This document shows, in pieces, positions 1 through 6,206 of a stretch of DNA of 33,818 nucleotides (position 1 is the first letter of the stretch; each line of letters starts with the position of its first letter). Made by a program: the position numbers and the translations under genes. The DNA is from an uncultured Sphingobacteriales bacterium (lineage in GTDB: Bacteria > Bacteroidota > Bacteroidia > Chitinophagales > Chitinophagaceae), in assembly GCA_946479435.1 (NCBI GenBank), contig CAMLFX010000026.1, positions 1 to 33,818 on the forward strand, in the 5' to 3' direction. The notes under the pieces were generated by a model. The model was not told the origin of the DNA. It worked only from the letters and a program-made list of their open reading frames with translations, and made no database searches.

Positions 1-210
1 GATTTCTGTGTCGATAGCACCATACGTGCCGCCCTCAGTAAAGACTACAACATAACAGTAGTTGCAGACGCACATACCACTGCCAACCGCCCCCACGCCA
101 CTGCCGATGTCATCATAGCCCACCACAACTATGTTTGGGCCAATATGATACCCACCAAAGGCCGCATATGGGTTTTGCCTTTGCAGGAAGTAATAAAGAC
201 TATTGATTAA
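1..210 (+). CDS. Cysteine hydrolase (isochorismatase-like family), C-terminal fragment
   Basis: The window opens inside a reading frame that runs 69 codons to TAA at 208-210. It starts DFCVDSTIRAALSKDYNITVVADAHTT in sense, of which the short block FCVDST followed by a small helix and VVADAHTT is the usual signature around the nucleophilic cysteine of isochorismatase-like hydrolases. The cysteine is residue 3 of the visible part. These enzymes hydrolyse amides or vinyl ethers (nicotinamidase, isochorismatase, carbamoylsarcosine amidase relatives), and the visible tail cannot tell which. The upstream two-thirds, with the catalytic Asp and Lys, lies outside the window. The tail is not truncated: it ends with a normal helix and a stop before the repeat-rich gap. 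Confidence 0.8.
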   Translation, partial: DFCVDSTIRAALSKDYNITVVADAHTTANRPHATADVIIAHHNYVWANMIPTKGRIWVLPLQEVIKTID

Positions 211-226
211 TTCATTACCAGGTACA

Positions 227-343
227 CGTCATTTCGACCAACGGGAGAAATCCCCCAAACAAAAGAACAGTAGCTAGAACATTAAGGTATAGCCGCATCG
301 TGAAGGAGATTTCTCTCTTCGCTGCGCTTCGTTCGAAATGACG
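227..343. repeat. Imperfect palindromic repeat, about 117 bp
   Basis: CGTCATTTCGA at 227-237 is the exact reverse complement of TCGAAATGACG at 333-343. A second, looser pairing joins GGGAGAAATCCCC (243-254) with GGAGATTTCTCTC (305-317). Between the arms is about 50 nt of unrelated sequence. Translated on the minus strand the right arm gives HFERSAAKREIS, a peptide I remember as a recurrent spurious ORF in Bacteroidota genomes, which fits an interspersed MITE-like repeat. Copy number cannot be judged from one window. Confidence 0.65.
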
Positions 344-356
344 ACATTTTTTTACT

Positions 357-453
357 CCCGTCATTGCGAGCGATAGCGTGGCAATCTCGCGACAACACAG
401 AAAATCACTCATTCCGCGAGATTGCCACGTCGTTACACTCCTCGCAATGACGG
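357..453. repeat. Imperfect palindromic repeat (GTCATTGCGAG type), about 97 bp
   Basis: The left arm at 357-391 (CCCGTCATTGCGAG, then GGCAATCTCGCG) is mirrored by the right arm at 415-453 (CGCGAGATTGCC, then CTCGCAATGACGGG), with a 23 nt centre. The outer and inner ends pair almost perfectly while the middle of each arm is mismatched. This is the common cgtcattgcgag repeat family that I recall from Bacteroidota and some other genomes. A transcript would fold into a long hairpin. Confidence 0.7.
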
Positions 454-488
454 GATACAAAAACATATCAAGACACAACGCATGGCCT

Positions 489-633
489 TTGCAATCCTGC
501 GGAGCAGTTGGATTGCAATCTCCTTTTCTTTGCTACTTTCTTTTTGAGATAAAAAGAAAGTAGTTGAAGCAGATCAGTAATAATGTAAGATTGCGTCTCC
601 CGCTATTCGCTAAATCGCAATAGCTTGCAATCT
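489..633. repeat. Cluster of three short inverted repeats in a gene-free gap
   Basis: TTGCAATC (489-496) pairs with GATTGCAA (511-518). CTACTTTCTTTTT (533-545) pairs perfectly with AAAAAGAAAGTAG (551-563) around a 5 nt loop. AGATTGC (588-594) pairs with GCAATCT (627-633). The GCAATCTC word is shared with the 357-453 element. The central hairpin could act as a terminator in either direction, but the genes on both sides end some distance away. No plausible gene was seen in 211-651. Confidence 0.55.
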
Positions 634-651
634 CTTATAAATGGGAAAATA

Positions 652-1098
652 TTATCGCTGTGGTTCCGCCTTACGGTCGTTCAGCTCCTGTATCAGCATC
701 TTCTTAAAATCTTGCTCGGCGCGGTATAGTTCAGCCAGTTGCTGTGCCGATATTACTTTCAGAAACTCGTCTTTATATTTCTTCTTCACGTTTAGCTCAG
801 CCTGCTGGTAGTCTAGGTTGTCTATCACATAGCGCCTCGCCATATCTGGGCTGGCTGCCGGGTTCTGCTCTTTATACTTTTGCTTAAAGCCCCTGCGCAC
901 GCTCCGCAATTCATCCTCGCATTTATTATATAGCGGCTTAAATTTCGCTATCTGTTCGGGGGTAAGCTTTGTTTCGCGTATCACATAGTCCATCTTCAGC
1001 GTACGTATCCGCTCGTGGCCGCTTTTTTGCGCCTGCGCCCAGGTATTGGTGCTGCATTGCAGCAATATCATGGCAAAAATGAAGAGTAACTTTTTCAT
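652..1098 (-). CDS. Small exported protein with LTPEQ-type helical repeats (Spy/CpxP-like topology)
   Basis: 148 residues. An N-terminal signal peptide (about residues 1-21, MKKLL then a hydrophobic stretch ending TWAQ) sends it to the periplasm. The rest is charged and helical, with the segment KLTPEQIAKFKPLY and a long Lys/Glu-rich helix, resembling the LTxxQ-containing periplasmic proteins that follow ECF sigma factor genes in Bacteroidota. It starts 15 nt after the anti-sigma-like gene and is the last gene of the sigma, anti-sigma, exported-protein operon. A role as an envelope-stress chaperone or sensor fed into the sigma/anti-sigma pair is inference from position and topology; sequence identity to Spy is not evident. 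Confidence 0.75.
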   Translation of the reverse strand: MKKLLFIFAMILLQCSTNTWAQAQKSGHERIRTLKMDYVIRETKLTPEQIAKFKPLYNKCEDELRSVRRGFKQKYKEQNPAASPDMARRYVIDNLDYQQAELNVKKKYKDEFLKVISAQQLAELYRAEQDFKKMLIQELNDRKAEPQR

Positions 1099-1113
1099 TG
1101 TCGGTACTGTATT

Positions 1114-1815
1114 TTATAAGGATGTTTCCCACCCTGTTTCGTCTAAATAATTTATTATCTCCTGGTCGGTCAGCTGGTCGGTAGTAATGGTGGTTTTACC
1201 ATCACCGGCAGCCACATATCCGGCTATCATATCCCCGTCAAAATCGTCAATATTCTGCTGTATGTATTTATTAAGTGTAGCATCGGGCACCCTGGCCAGG
1301 CGTTGCTCCACACTGGCGGTTGGTTGCACTGTATCAGCGGGTTGCATCATCCTGTACCCGCCAAAGCCCAGTCCTGCTATCAGTAAGGCGGCAGCGGCCC
1401 AGCGCAGGTTCTTCCATAGGGTATTGCCAAGCGGTATAGTTTTGGTGGCGGGCTTTTCATCTTGTTTTACAGCAGCCAGCATCCGTTCAGGCAGTTTATC
1501 AAAATAGCCTGCAGGTGCGGTCATAGCAGCAGCTTTAGGTAAAAAGCTTACGTCGGCGTCTTCCGCTATCATACCCAGCACTGCGTCAGGCAGCATATCA
1601 AAATAACCCAAAGGCAACTGGTAAGGCATTTGTTTCCCCGCCACCTGCAAAGCAATATCTGTATTGCTGTTGGCAGCCGCTACCCCATCCGTCATTGCAG
1701 CCGGCAGGGCATCGAAATAACCTTCAGGTGTCGCAAAAGGAACCACCCTGTTAAGGGAGGCTATATAACCGCTCAATCCCTTCAATTCGTCCAATATCTC
1801 TTTTCCCGGTTGCAT
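1114..1815 (-). CDS. Anti-sigma-factor-like membrane protein with three PxGYFDxLP repeats
   Basis: 233 residues with one central membrane segment (about 138-156, LRWAAAALLIAGLGFGG) and no signal peptide, so the first 137 residues should be cytoplasmic and the last 75 periplasmic. The cytoplasmic half carries three copies of PxGYFDxLP at about residues 30-38, 68-76 and 101-109, spaced 33-38 residues apart. The gene lies 30 nt downstream of the ECF sigma gene, the standard place for its anti-sigma factor, but there is no recognisable zinc-binding anti-sigma (HxxxCxxC) motif. The C-terminus ends in an acidic helix (EIINYLDETGWE). Anti-sigma function is inferred from order and topology. Confidence 0.7.
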   Translation of the reverse strand: MQPGKEILDELKGLSGYIASLNRVVPFATPEGYFDALPAAMTDGVAAANSNTDIALQVAGKQMPYQLPLGYFDMLPDAVLGMIAEDADVSFLPKAAAMTAPAGYFDKLPERMLAAVKQDEKPATKTIPLGNTLWKNLRWAAAALLIAGLGFGGYRMMQPADTVQPTASVEQRLARVPDATLNKYIQQNIDDFDGDMIAGYVAAGDGKTTITTDQLTDQEIINYLDETGWETSL

Positions 1816-1845
1816 ATCTTTTAGACTGTTGATAATATGTATAGT

Positions 1846-2415
1846 TTAATTACTATTTAGCAAAAAATGCTCTACTTTCTTCACCGCGTGGTGGTACGAT
1901 GCCTTTAACGCGCCCACAGAGGTTTCCAGCACTGCCGACATCTCTTCATAAGGCATTTCGTCGTAGTACCTCAGGTTGAATACAACACGCTGCTTTTCAG
2001 GCAGGCTTTGTATAGCCTGTTGCAGCTTCCATTCTATCTTATTGGGGTCAAAACCTTTTTCTGCTACCAGCCTGTTCGCCACCGGCGATTCTTCATCGCT
2101 CAGCGAAATGGACGACCTTCGTTTTTGCTGTGCCAGCCAGGTCAGTGTTTCGTTAGTAGCTATGCGGTACAGCCATGTGTACAGGTTAGCCTCTTCCTTA
2201 AAGCTGCCCAGGTTCTTCCACACCTTTATGAACATATTTTGCAGTACATCGTCGGCATCTTCATGCGACACCACCATACGGCGTATATGCCAGTACAGCC
2301 GCTCCTGGTATTTTTTTACCAGCTGTGTAAAGGCCATTTCTTTGGTGCTTTCATCGCGAAACGATGTAAGTATCAAATGGTCGTCTATTTCTATCGCCTT
2401 TTCGGGCATATTCAT
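1846..2415 (-). CDS. RNA polymerase ECF-type sigma factor
   Basis: 189 residues. Region 2 spans about 25-92, with HEDADDVLQNMFIKVWKNL the characteristic region 2.2 block and FKEEANLYTWLYRIATN the region 2.4-like helix. Region 4 spans about 128-186, with LPEKQRVVFNLRYYDEMPYEEM and the helix-turn-helix SVGALKASYHHAVKKV. There is no region 1.1 or 3, as expected for the extracytoplasmic-function group. It heads a three-gene operon with a membrane anti-sigma-like protein and a small exported protein, so it most likely answers to envelope conditions. Two in-frame ATGs (codons 1 and 3) are equally possible starts. The gene is divergent from fmt across 87 bp. Confidence 0.93.
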   Translation of the reverse strand: MNMPEKAIEIDDHLILTSFRDESTKEMAFTQLVKKYQERLYWHIRRMVVSHEDADDVLQNMFIKVWKNLGSFKEEANLYTWLYRIATNETLTWLAQQKRRSSISLSDEESPVANRLVAEKGFDPNKIEWKLQQAIQSLPEKQRVVFNLRYYDEMPYEEMSAVLETSVGALKASYHHAVKKVEHFLLNSN

Positions 2416-2486
2416 GTTTATATATGGTTGACTAAGATAAGATACTAAAGTTTAATGCCAGCGGCACGATGTTGGGATTGTAACAG

Positions 2487-2494
2487 TAGTTTTG
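2487..2494 (+). promoter_or_regulatory. Putative -7 box (TAGTTTTG) of fmt
   Basis: TAGTTTTG fits the Bacteroidota -7 consensus TAnnTTTG. It ends 8 nt before the fmt ATG at 2503, so the predicted leader is only a few nt. No TTG stands at the ideal 19 nt upstream; the closest (2472-2474) is 12 nt away. This box is also the reason to reject the upstream alternative start at 2455. Confidence 0.45.
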
Positions 2495-2502
2495 CAAAGC
2501 CT

Positions 2503-3450
2503 ATGAAAGACTTTAACAGTTTACGTATCGTATTCTTCGGCACGCCCGATTTCGCTGTCGCTTCGCTAAGGGCACTGGTTGATGCGGGAGCCAATATAGC
2601 AGCCGTTATTACCGCCCCCGATAAGCCGGCCGGCCGGGGTATGCAATTGCAGGCTTCTGCCGTAAAGCAATATGCAGTGGAACAAGGCCTGCCTGTTTTA
2701 CAACCTGAGAAGCTAAAGAACCCTGAGTTTGTGCAGCAGCTTAAAGACCTTGCCGCCGATCTTAATATAGTAGTGGCTTTCCGTATGCTGCCCGAAGTGG
2801 TATGGAACATGCCGCCACTTGGTACGGTGAATGTACATGCATCATTGTTGCCACAATACCGCGGCGCCGCTCCCATCAACTGGGCCATCATCAATGGCGA
2901 AACGGAAACAGGCGTTACAACCTTCAGGCTAAAGCATGAGATAGACACTGGCAACATACTGCTTCAAAAGAAGCTACCCATACTACCCGAAGACAACTTA
3001 GGCACGGTGTATAATAAGCTGATGAATATGGGTGGCCAGCTATTGGTAGAAACAGTTAAGGGTTTAGCGGAAGGCACTATCAAAGAGCAGCCACAAGATG
3101 CTATTGCTGATACCGAGCTGAAACACGCGCCCAAAATATTCAAAGAGCACCTTGTTATAGATTGGAGCCAACCGGCTGGCGCTATACACAACCTGGTAAG
3201 GGGCCTGTCGCCCTATCCCGGCGCTATTACCCAACTTGATGGCAAAGTCCTGAAGCTATACCAGGTACATTCCGTGGGGCTTGCACCCGGTGTAGAACCC
3301 GGCAGTGTTGATAGTGACGGTAAGACTTACCTGCGCGTTGCCACCGCCGATGGCTGGGTATATGCTGAAGAGCTGCAACTGGAAGGCAAGAAGAAGATGG
3401 ATGTGACCTCGTTCTTAAGGGGCTACAGGGTTGGTCCGCTTGCCGGTTGA
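2503..3450 (+). CDS. fmt: Methionyl-tRNA formyltransferase
   Basis: 315 residues. The enzyme transfers a formyl group from 10-formyltetrahydrofolate to Met-tRNAfMet for translation initiation in the cytoplasm. The N-terminal Rossmann-like domain starts RIVFFGTPDFAV, and the folate-binding catalytic block NVHASLLPQYRGAAPINWAI gives Asn110 and His112, with Asp148 in HEIDTG, the expected Asn-His-Asp set. The C-terminal tRNA-binding OB-like domain follows at about 205-315. The open frame extends upstream to 2455, but the family's usual N-terminus and the -7 box at 2487-2494 both favour 2503. The last 36 bp overlap the convergent aroQ gene. Confidence 0.97.
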   Translation: MKDFNSLRIVFFGTPDFAVASLRALVDAGANIAAVITAPDKPAGRGMQLQASAVKQYAVEQGLPVLQPEKLKNPEFVQQLKDLAADLNIVVAFRMLPEVVWNMPPLGTVNVHASLLPQYRGAAPINWAIINGETETGVTTFRLKHEIDTGNILLQKKLPILPEDNLGTVYNKLMNMGGQLLVETVKGLAEGTIKEQPQDAIADTELKHAPKIFKEHLVIDWSQPAGAIHNLVRGLSPYPGAITQLDGKVLKLYQVHSVGLAPGVEPGSVDSDGKTYLRVATADGWVYAEELQLEGKKKMDVTSFLRGYRVGPLAG

Positions 3451-3876
3451 TGCGGCACGTTCAATGAAGTACTGCACAGCCAATGCATACCCTTCAAGGC
3501 CCAGGCCCACAATGCTGCCAACGCATTTAGCAGCTGTATAGGAATGCCTGCGGTAAGGCTCACGTGCGTGTATGTTTGATATATGCACCTCTACTACCGG
3601 TACATTAATGGCCGCTACGGCGTCGGCCAGGGCTATGCTGGTGTGTGTATATGCAGCCGCGTTAAGTATTATACCATTTACCTTGTAGCGGCTGTTGTGC
3701 ATGAAGTTAATGAGCTCACCCTCTATATTGCTTTGGTAATAGGTCAGTATCACATTAGGGAACCGTAGCTTAAGCCTGTTAAAAAACTCGTCGAAGGATA
3801 TTTTACCGTATTTATCCTGTTCACGGGTACCAAGTAAATTAAGATTAGGGCCATTAATTATCGCAAGATGCAGCAT
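3415..3876 (-). CDS. aroQ: 3-dehydroquinate dehydratase, type II
   Basis: 153 residues. It catalyses the third step of the shikimate pathway, dehydration of 3-dehydroquinate to 3-dehydroshikimate. Type II signatures are clear: NGPNLNLLGTREQDKYG with Asn11, Arg18 and the catalytic Tyr23; LNAAAYTHTS with Asn72; VEVHISN with His98; and Arg109 in EPYRR. The start at 3876 gives the usual N-terminus (MLHLAIINGPN); the frame is open for 29 more codons upstream but that extension has no family counterpart. The C-terminus carries about 12 residues (AASTGKRTNPVAP) beyond the usual end, and this tail is encoded over the 3' end of fmt. Confidence 0.96.
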   Translation of the reverse strand: MLHLAIINGPNLNLLGTREQDKYGKISFDEFFNRLKLRFPNVILTYYQSNIEGELINFMHNSRYKVNGIILNAAAYTHTSIALADAVAAINVPVVEVHISNIHAREPYRRHSYTAAKCVGSIVGLGLEGYALAVQYFIERAASTGKRTNPVAP

Positions 3877-3897
3877 TAACGTTATCAAAATTTGATG

Positions 3898-3904
3898 CAA
3901 GATA
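3898..3904 (-). promoter_or_regulatory. Candidate -7-like box (TATCTTG) of aroQ
   Basis: Read on the minus strand the sequence is TATCTTGC, one T short of TATCTTTG. It lies 21 nt upstream of the aroQ ATG. The same shortened word appears before trpS and the deoxynucleoside kinase gene in this window. No TTG at the standard distance was found here. Confidence 0.3.
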
Positions 3905-3942
3905 ATCAAAACCCATTTGGTATTTTTACATTTACATAATAT

Positions 3943-3956
3943 TAACTGCGTAGTTA
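3943..3956. promoter_or_regulatory. Candidate MarR operator TAACT-N4-AGTTA
   Basis: TAACTGCGTAGTTA is an inverted repeat with perfect 5 bp arms, 16 nt upstream of the first marR ATG (3973). The half-site TAACT also forms the outer part of the palindrome in front of the second marR gene (6177-6195). An autoregulatory site is plausible; short arms make chance a real alternative. Confidence 0.35.
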
Positions 3957-3972
3957 TCACCATTTCATCTTT

Positions 3973-4434
3973 ATGCCGATACTTGAAGAGCTAATCAAGA
4001 CCAAGCCAATACAAGACCCGCACCAGCGGGCCTATCTCAACATTATGTATACCGGTAACTGGCTGTTCAACCGCATCAACAATGCACTAAAGCCTTATGA
4101 CCTTACCGAACCCCAATACAATGTGCTGCGCATACTACGTGGACAAAACGGTGCATCTATGAGCCTGTTTGAAGTACAGGACAGGATGATACAGAAGATG
4201 TCGAACGTAAGCAGGCTGATAGACAAGCTGCTGGAGAAAGGCTGGGTAGTACGTACCGAATGCAAAGACAACCGCCGCAAGGTTGATATCAGCATTACTG
4301 AAGCCGGCCTTACAATACTGAACGACGTTAACCCATCATTGCAGGCAGCGTTCGACCAGATAGATGCCAACCTGAGCGACGAAGATGCTGCAACCCTTGG
4401 CCACCTGCTGGATACCATGCGCAAAGACATCTAA
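3973..4434 (+). CDS. MarR family transcriptional regulator
   Basis: 153 residues, the usual MarR length. Dimerising helices flank a winged helix-turn-helix at about 43-112: LTEPQYNVLRIL, then the recognition helix MSNVSRLIDKLLEKGW (76-91), and the wing with CKDNRRKVDISIT containing the signature D-x-R-R (99-102). It is followed after 5 nt by xerD, so the two are probably co-transcribed. A TAACT-N4-AGTTA inverted repeat upstream may be its operator. The ligand and targets cannot be told from the sequence; a link between the regulator and XerD function is not implied by known biology. Confidence 0.92.
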   Translation: MPILEELIKTKPIQDPHQRAYLNIMYTGNWLFNRINNALKPYDLTEPQYNVLRILRGQNGASMSLFEVQDRMIQKMSNVSRLIDKLLEKGWVVRTECKDNRRKVDISITEAGLTILNDVNPSLQAAFDQIDANLSDEDAATLGHLLDTMRKDI

Positions 4435-4439
4435 ACCCT

Positions 4440-5351
4440 ATGCCCGTGTGGGATGCATACCTAAAGGGTTTCAAAGCCTACTTACAACTGGAGCGCTCTA
4501 TGAGCGACAATACCGTGGAGGCTTACCTGCACGATGTTGCTATGCTACGCGACTACATGAGCGATGCCCACCCGAACACAGCACTAGAGGCTATTGACCT
4601 GAACCTTCTGAAGGGCTTCCTGCAACACATTACTGAACTTGAACTGGCTGCCGGTACGCAGGCAAGGGTACTGAGCGGTGTCAAGTCATTCTACAGGTAC
4701 CTGCTGTTGGAAGAGGTGCTGCGCAACGACCCTACTGAACTCCTGGAAGCACCTAAGCTGAAGCGCAGCCTGCCCGCCTTCCTGAGTGTGGACGAGATTG
4801 ATACGCTCTTCCAAGCTATAGACCATAGTACACCCGAAGGACAACGCAACCGTGCATTGCTGGAAACCATGTACAGCTGCGGACTGCGTGTTAGCGAGGC
4901 CATCAACCTGGCCATTAGCAACCTATACCTGGACGTGGGCTTTGTACGCGTGGTGGGTAAGGGTAACAAGGAGCGCCTGGTACCTATTGGTGAGAAGGCC
5001 ATTACGCAGATCAGGCTATACAGGGAGCATACACGTAGCCAGCTAAAGGTCATCAAAAAGGGGTATGAGGACACGCTGTTCCTGAACAGGAGAGGCGCAG
5101 CACTATCTCGGGTCATGGTATTCCTGATACTGAAGGACCTGACCGAGAAGAGCGGCATTAAGAAGAACATACACCCGCACACCTTACGCCATTCGTTTGC
5201 TACGCACCTGGTGGAGGCCGGTGCTGACCTAAGGGCCGTGCAGGAGATGATGGGCCATAAGAGCATTACCACTACCGAGATATACACCCACCTCGACCGG
5301 GGCTTCCTGAGGCAGACCATGGAGCGGTTCCACCCCCGCTTCAACGGATAA
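4440..5351 (+). CDS. xerD: Site-specific tyrosine recombinase XerD
   Basis: 303 residues, collinear with classical XerD. The N-terminal SAM-like core-binding domain covers about 1-90 (YLQLERSMSDNTVEAYLHD) and the catalytic domain 110-300. All six catalytic residues are visible: Arg150 (CGLRVSEA), Lys174 (GKGNKERLVPIG), His247 and Arg250 (HPHTLRHSFATHL), His273 (MGHKSITTTEIYTHL) and Tyr282. It resolves chromosome dimers at dif together with a partner recombinase and FtsK. The context is housekeeping, with no flanking att-like repeats or phage genes, so this is not a mobile-element integrase. It starts 5 nt after marR. The frequent alternative symbol would be xerC, but length and motif spacing match XerD. 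Confidence 0.94.
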   Translation: MPVWDAYLKGFKAYLQLERSMSDNTVEAYLHDVAMLRDYMSDAHPNTALEAIDLNLLKGFLQHITELELAAGTQARVLSGVKSFYRYLLLEEVLRNDPTELLEAPKLKRSLPAFLSVDEIDTLFQAIDHSTPEGQRNRALLETMYSCGLRVSEAINLAISNLYLDVGFVRVVGKGNKERLVPIGEKAITQIRLYREHTRSQLKVIKKGYEDTLFLNRRGAALSRVMVFLILKDLTEKSGIKKNIHPHTLRHSFATHLVEAGADLRAVQEMMGHKSITTTEIYTHLDRGFLRQTMERFHPRFNG

Positions 5352-5586
5352 CACATTAACATCTTCGTTATTCGTTGTTCAGTTTTGTTGAAAAAATAAA
5401 AAAAATAAAAAAATTCTGCTGCGACATTTTGAGGACAAACCTCTTGTGGGAATTGAGGATTAGCGATTAATTGATGCACGCTATCTTTTTTGCAACTGAA
5501 CATTTTCGAACAACATATTTACCAAATAAACCATGTTTATGCATTTGCTATATAATAGCAAATATACAACTTATCGGCAAATAAAA
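5352..5586. other. Gene-free 235 bp between xerD and a convergent lipoprotein gene
   Basis: It contains an A-rich run at about 5391-5413, a small GAGG-acaaa-CCTC hairpin near 5430-5443, and a near-perfect hairpin ATTTGCTAT (5543-5551) / ATAGCAAAT (5555-5563) with a 3 nt loop. The last lies about 25 nt past the stop of the minus-strand lipoprotein gene and could be a weak terminator, although no strong U-tract follows. No coding potential was recognised here. Confidence 0.5.
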
Positions 5587-6057
5587 TTATTTTAGTACGA
5601 TCTCATTATATTGCTGGTCTCTGTATGCCGGTGTAACAACAACACCATTTATAGTAACCGATTCAGCTGAATAGGTACACCCCATGCCGCATGGACGCAT
5701 TTCCGATTCTTTACGCGTCCCTATAACATCTGTTATCAAGAATGTATCCTGCCCATTTACGATAACACGATAATCGTTACCATTCATATTTATCCTGGCA
5801 GGCAATTTCGAAGTGCCATTTATATTGTACCAGGTATATGTGCTTTGTGGAGAGCCACCTGTAAAGCCACTGCCCGCTTTAAATACACCTACTGTTACTG
5901 AATCGATATTTGCATAATTTCTCAAACTGATCAATATTTCCTTTTCATAACAAGCTACCAGGCAATCGCGTTGCTTACCATCGTTAGAAGGGTCAGGTGC
6001 TTTAGTACAGCTTGTTGCTAATAAGCAAACGAATAATAGGGTTAGGATGTGTTTCAT
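5587..6057 (-). CDS. Putative lipoprotein of unknown function
   Basis: 156 residues. The signal peptide ends in a lipobox (LLATSC, Cys at about 17), predicting a lipid-anchored envelope protein. The mature part is beta-rich and has four further cysteines, two near the start (DCLVACYEK) and two later (RPCGMGC), which could form two disulfides in the periplasm. I do not recognise the family. It stands alone between xerD (convergent) and the second marR (divergent), with a TAAATTTG box 26 nt upstream of its ATG. Confidence 0.8.
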   Translation of the reverse strand: MKHILTLLFVCLLATSCTKAPDPSNDGKQRDCLVACYEKEILISLRNYANIDSVTVGVFKAGSGFTGGSPQSTYTWYNINGTSKLPARINMNGNDYRVIVNGQDTFLITDVIGTRKESEMRPCGMGCTYSAESVTINGVVVTPAYRDQQYNEIVLK

Positions 6058-6083
6058 ATAAGTTGTTACAACACTTTATGTGC

Positions 6084-6091
6084 CAAATTTA
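6084..6091 (-). promoter_or_regulatory. Putative -7 box (TAAATTTG) of the 156-residue lipoprotein gene
   Basis: On the minus strand TAAATTTG fits TAnnTTTG and lies 26 nt before the ATG at 6057. No TTG at a standard spacing was found, so the match rests on the -7 box alone. Confidence 0.4.
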
Positions 6092-6168
6092 AGATTTACA
6101 AAAATCATTGATTTACCGCTAATAATGCTGCATACACCGATCATAATATTTTTTACAAATCTTATATT

Positions 6169-6176
6169 TATCTTTG
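6169..6176 (+). promoter_or_regulatory. Putative -7 box (TATCTTTG) of the second marR gene
   Basis: TATCTTTG is a full match to TAnnTTTG, 30 nt before the ATG at 6207. It directly abuts the palindrome at 6177-6195, so a bound regulator would cover the transcription start. Confidence 0.6.
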
Positions 6177-6195
6177 TAACTAAGATAATTAGTTA
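6177..6195. promoter_or_regulatory. MarR operator candidate TAACTAA-N5-TTAGTTA
   Basis: A perfect 7 bp inverted repeat with a 5 nt spacer (GATAA), 19 bp in all, placed between the -7 box and the marR start codon. The word AGATAATTA also occurs twice as a direct repeat (6183-6191 and 6199-6207), the second copy touching the ATG. Size, symmetry and position fit negative autoregulation by a MarR dimer. Confidence 0.65.
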
Positions 6196-6206
6196 GTGAG
6201 ATAATT

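Noticed and set aside
215..478. Minus-strand open frame of 87 codons containing HFERSAAKREIS
   Set aside because: It is a translation of the palindromic repeats at 227-343 and 357-453; no gene-like composition.
2445..2957. Minus-strand frame of 170 codons opposite fmt
   Set aside because: Cys/Ser-rich shadow of fmt, which is unequivocal.
4440..5351. Tyrosine recombinase as integrase of a genomic island
   Set aside because: Length, motif spacing and housekeeping context match XerD; no direct repeats or mobile genes flank it. The tRNA at 11563 has no integrase or repeated 3' end nearby.
4691..5503. Minus-strand open frame of 270 codons opposite xerD
   Set aside because: Antisense shadow of xerD, with Ser/Arg-rich low-information protein and no recognisable domain.
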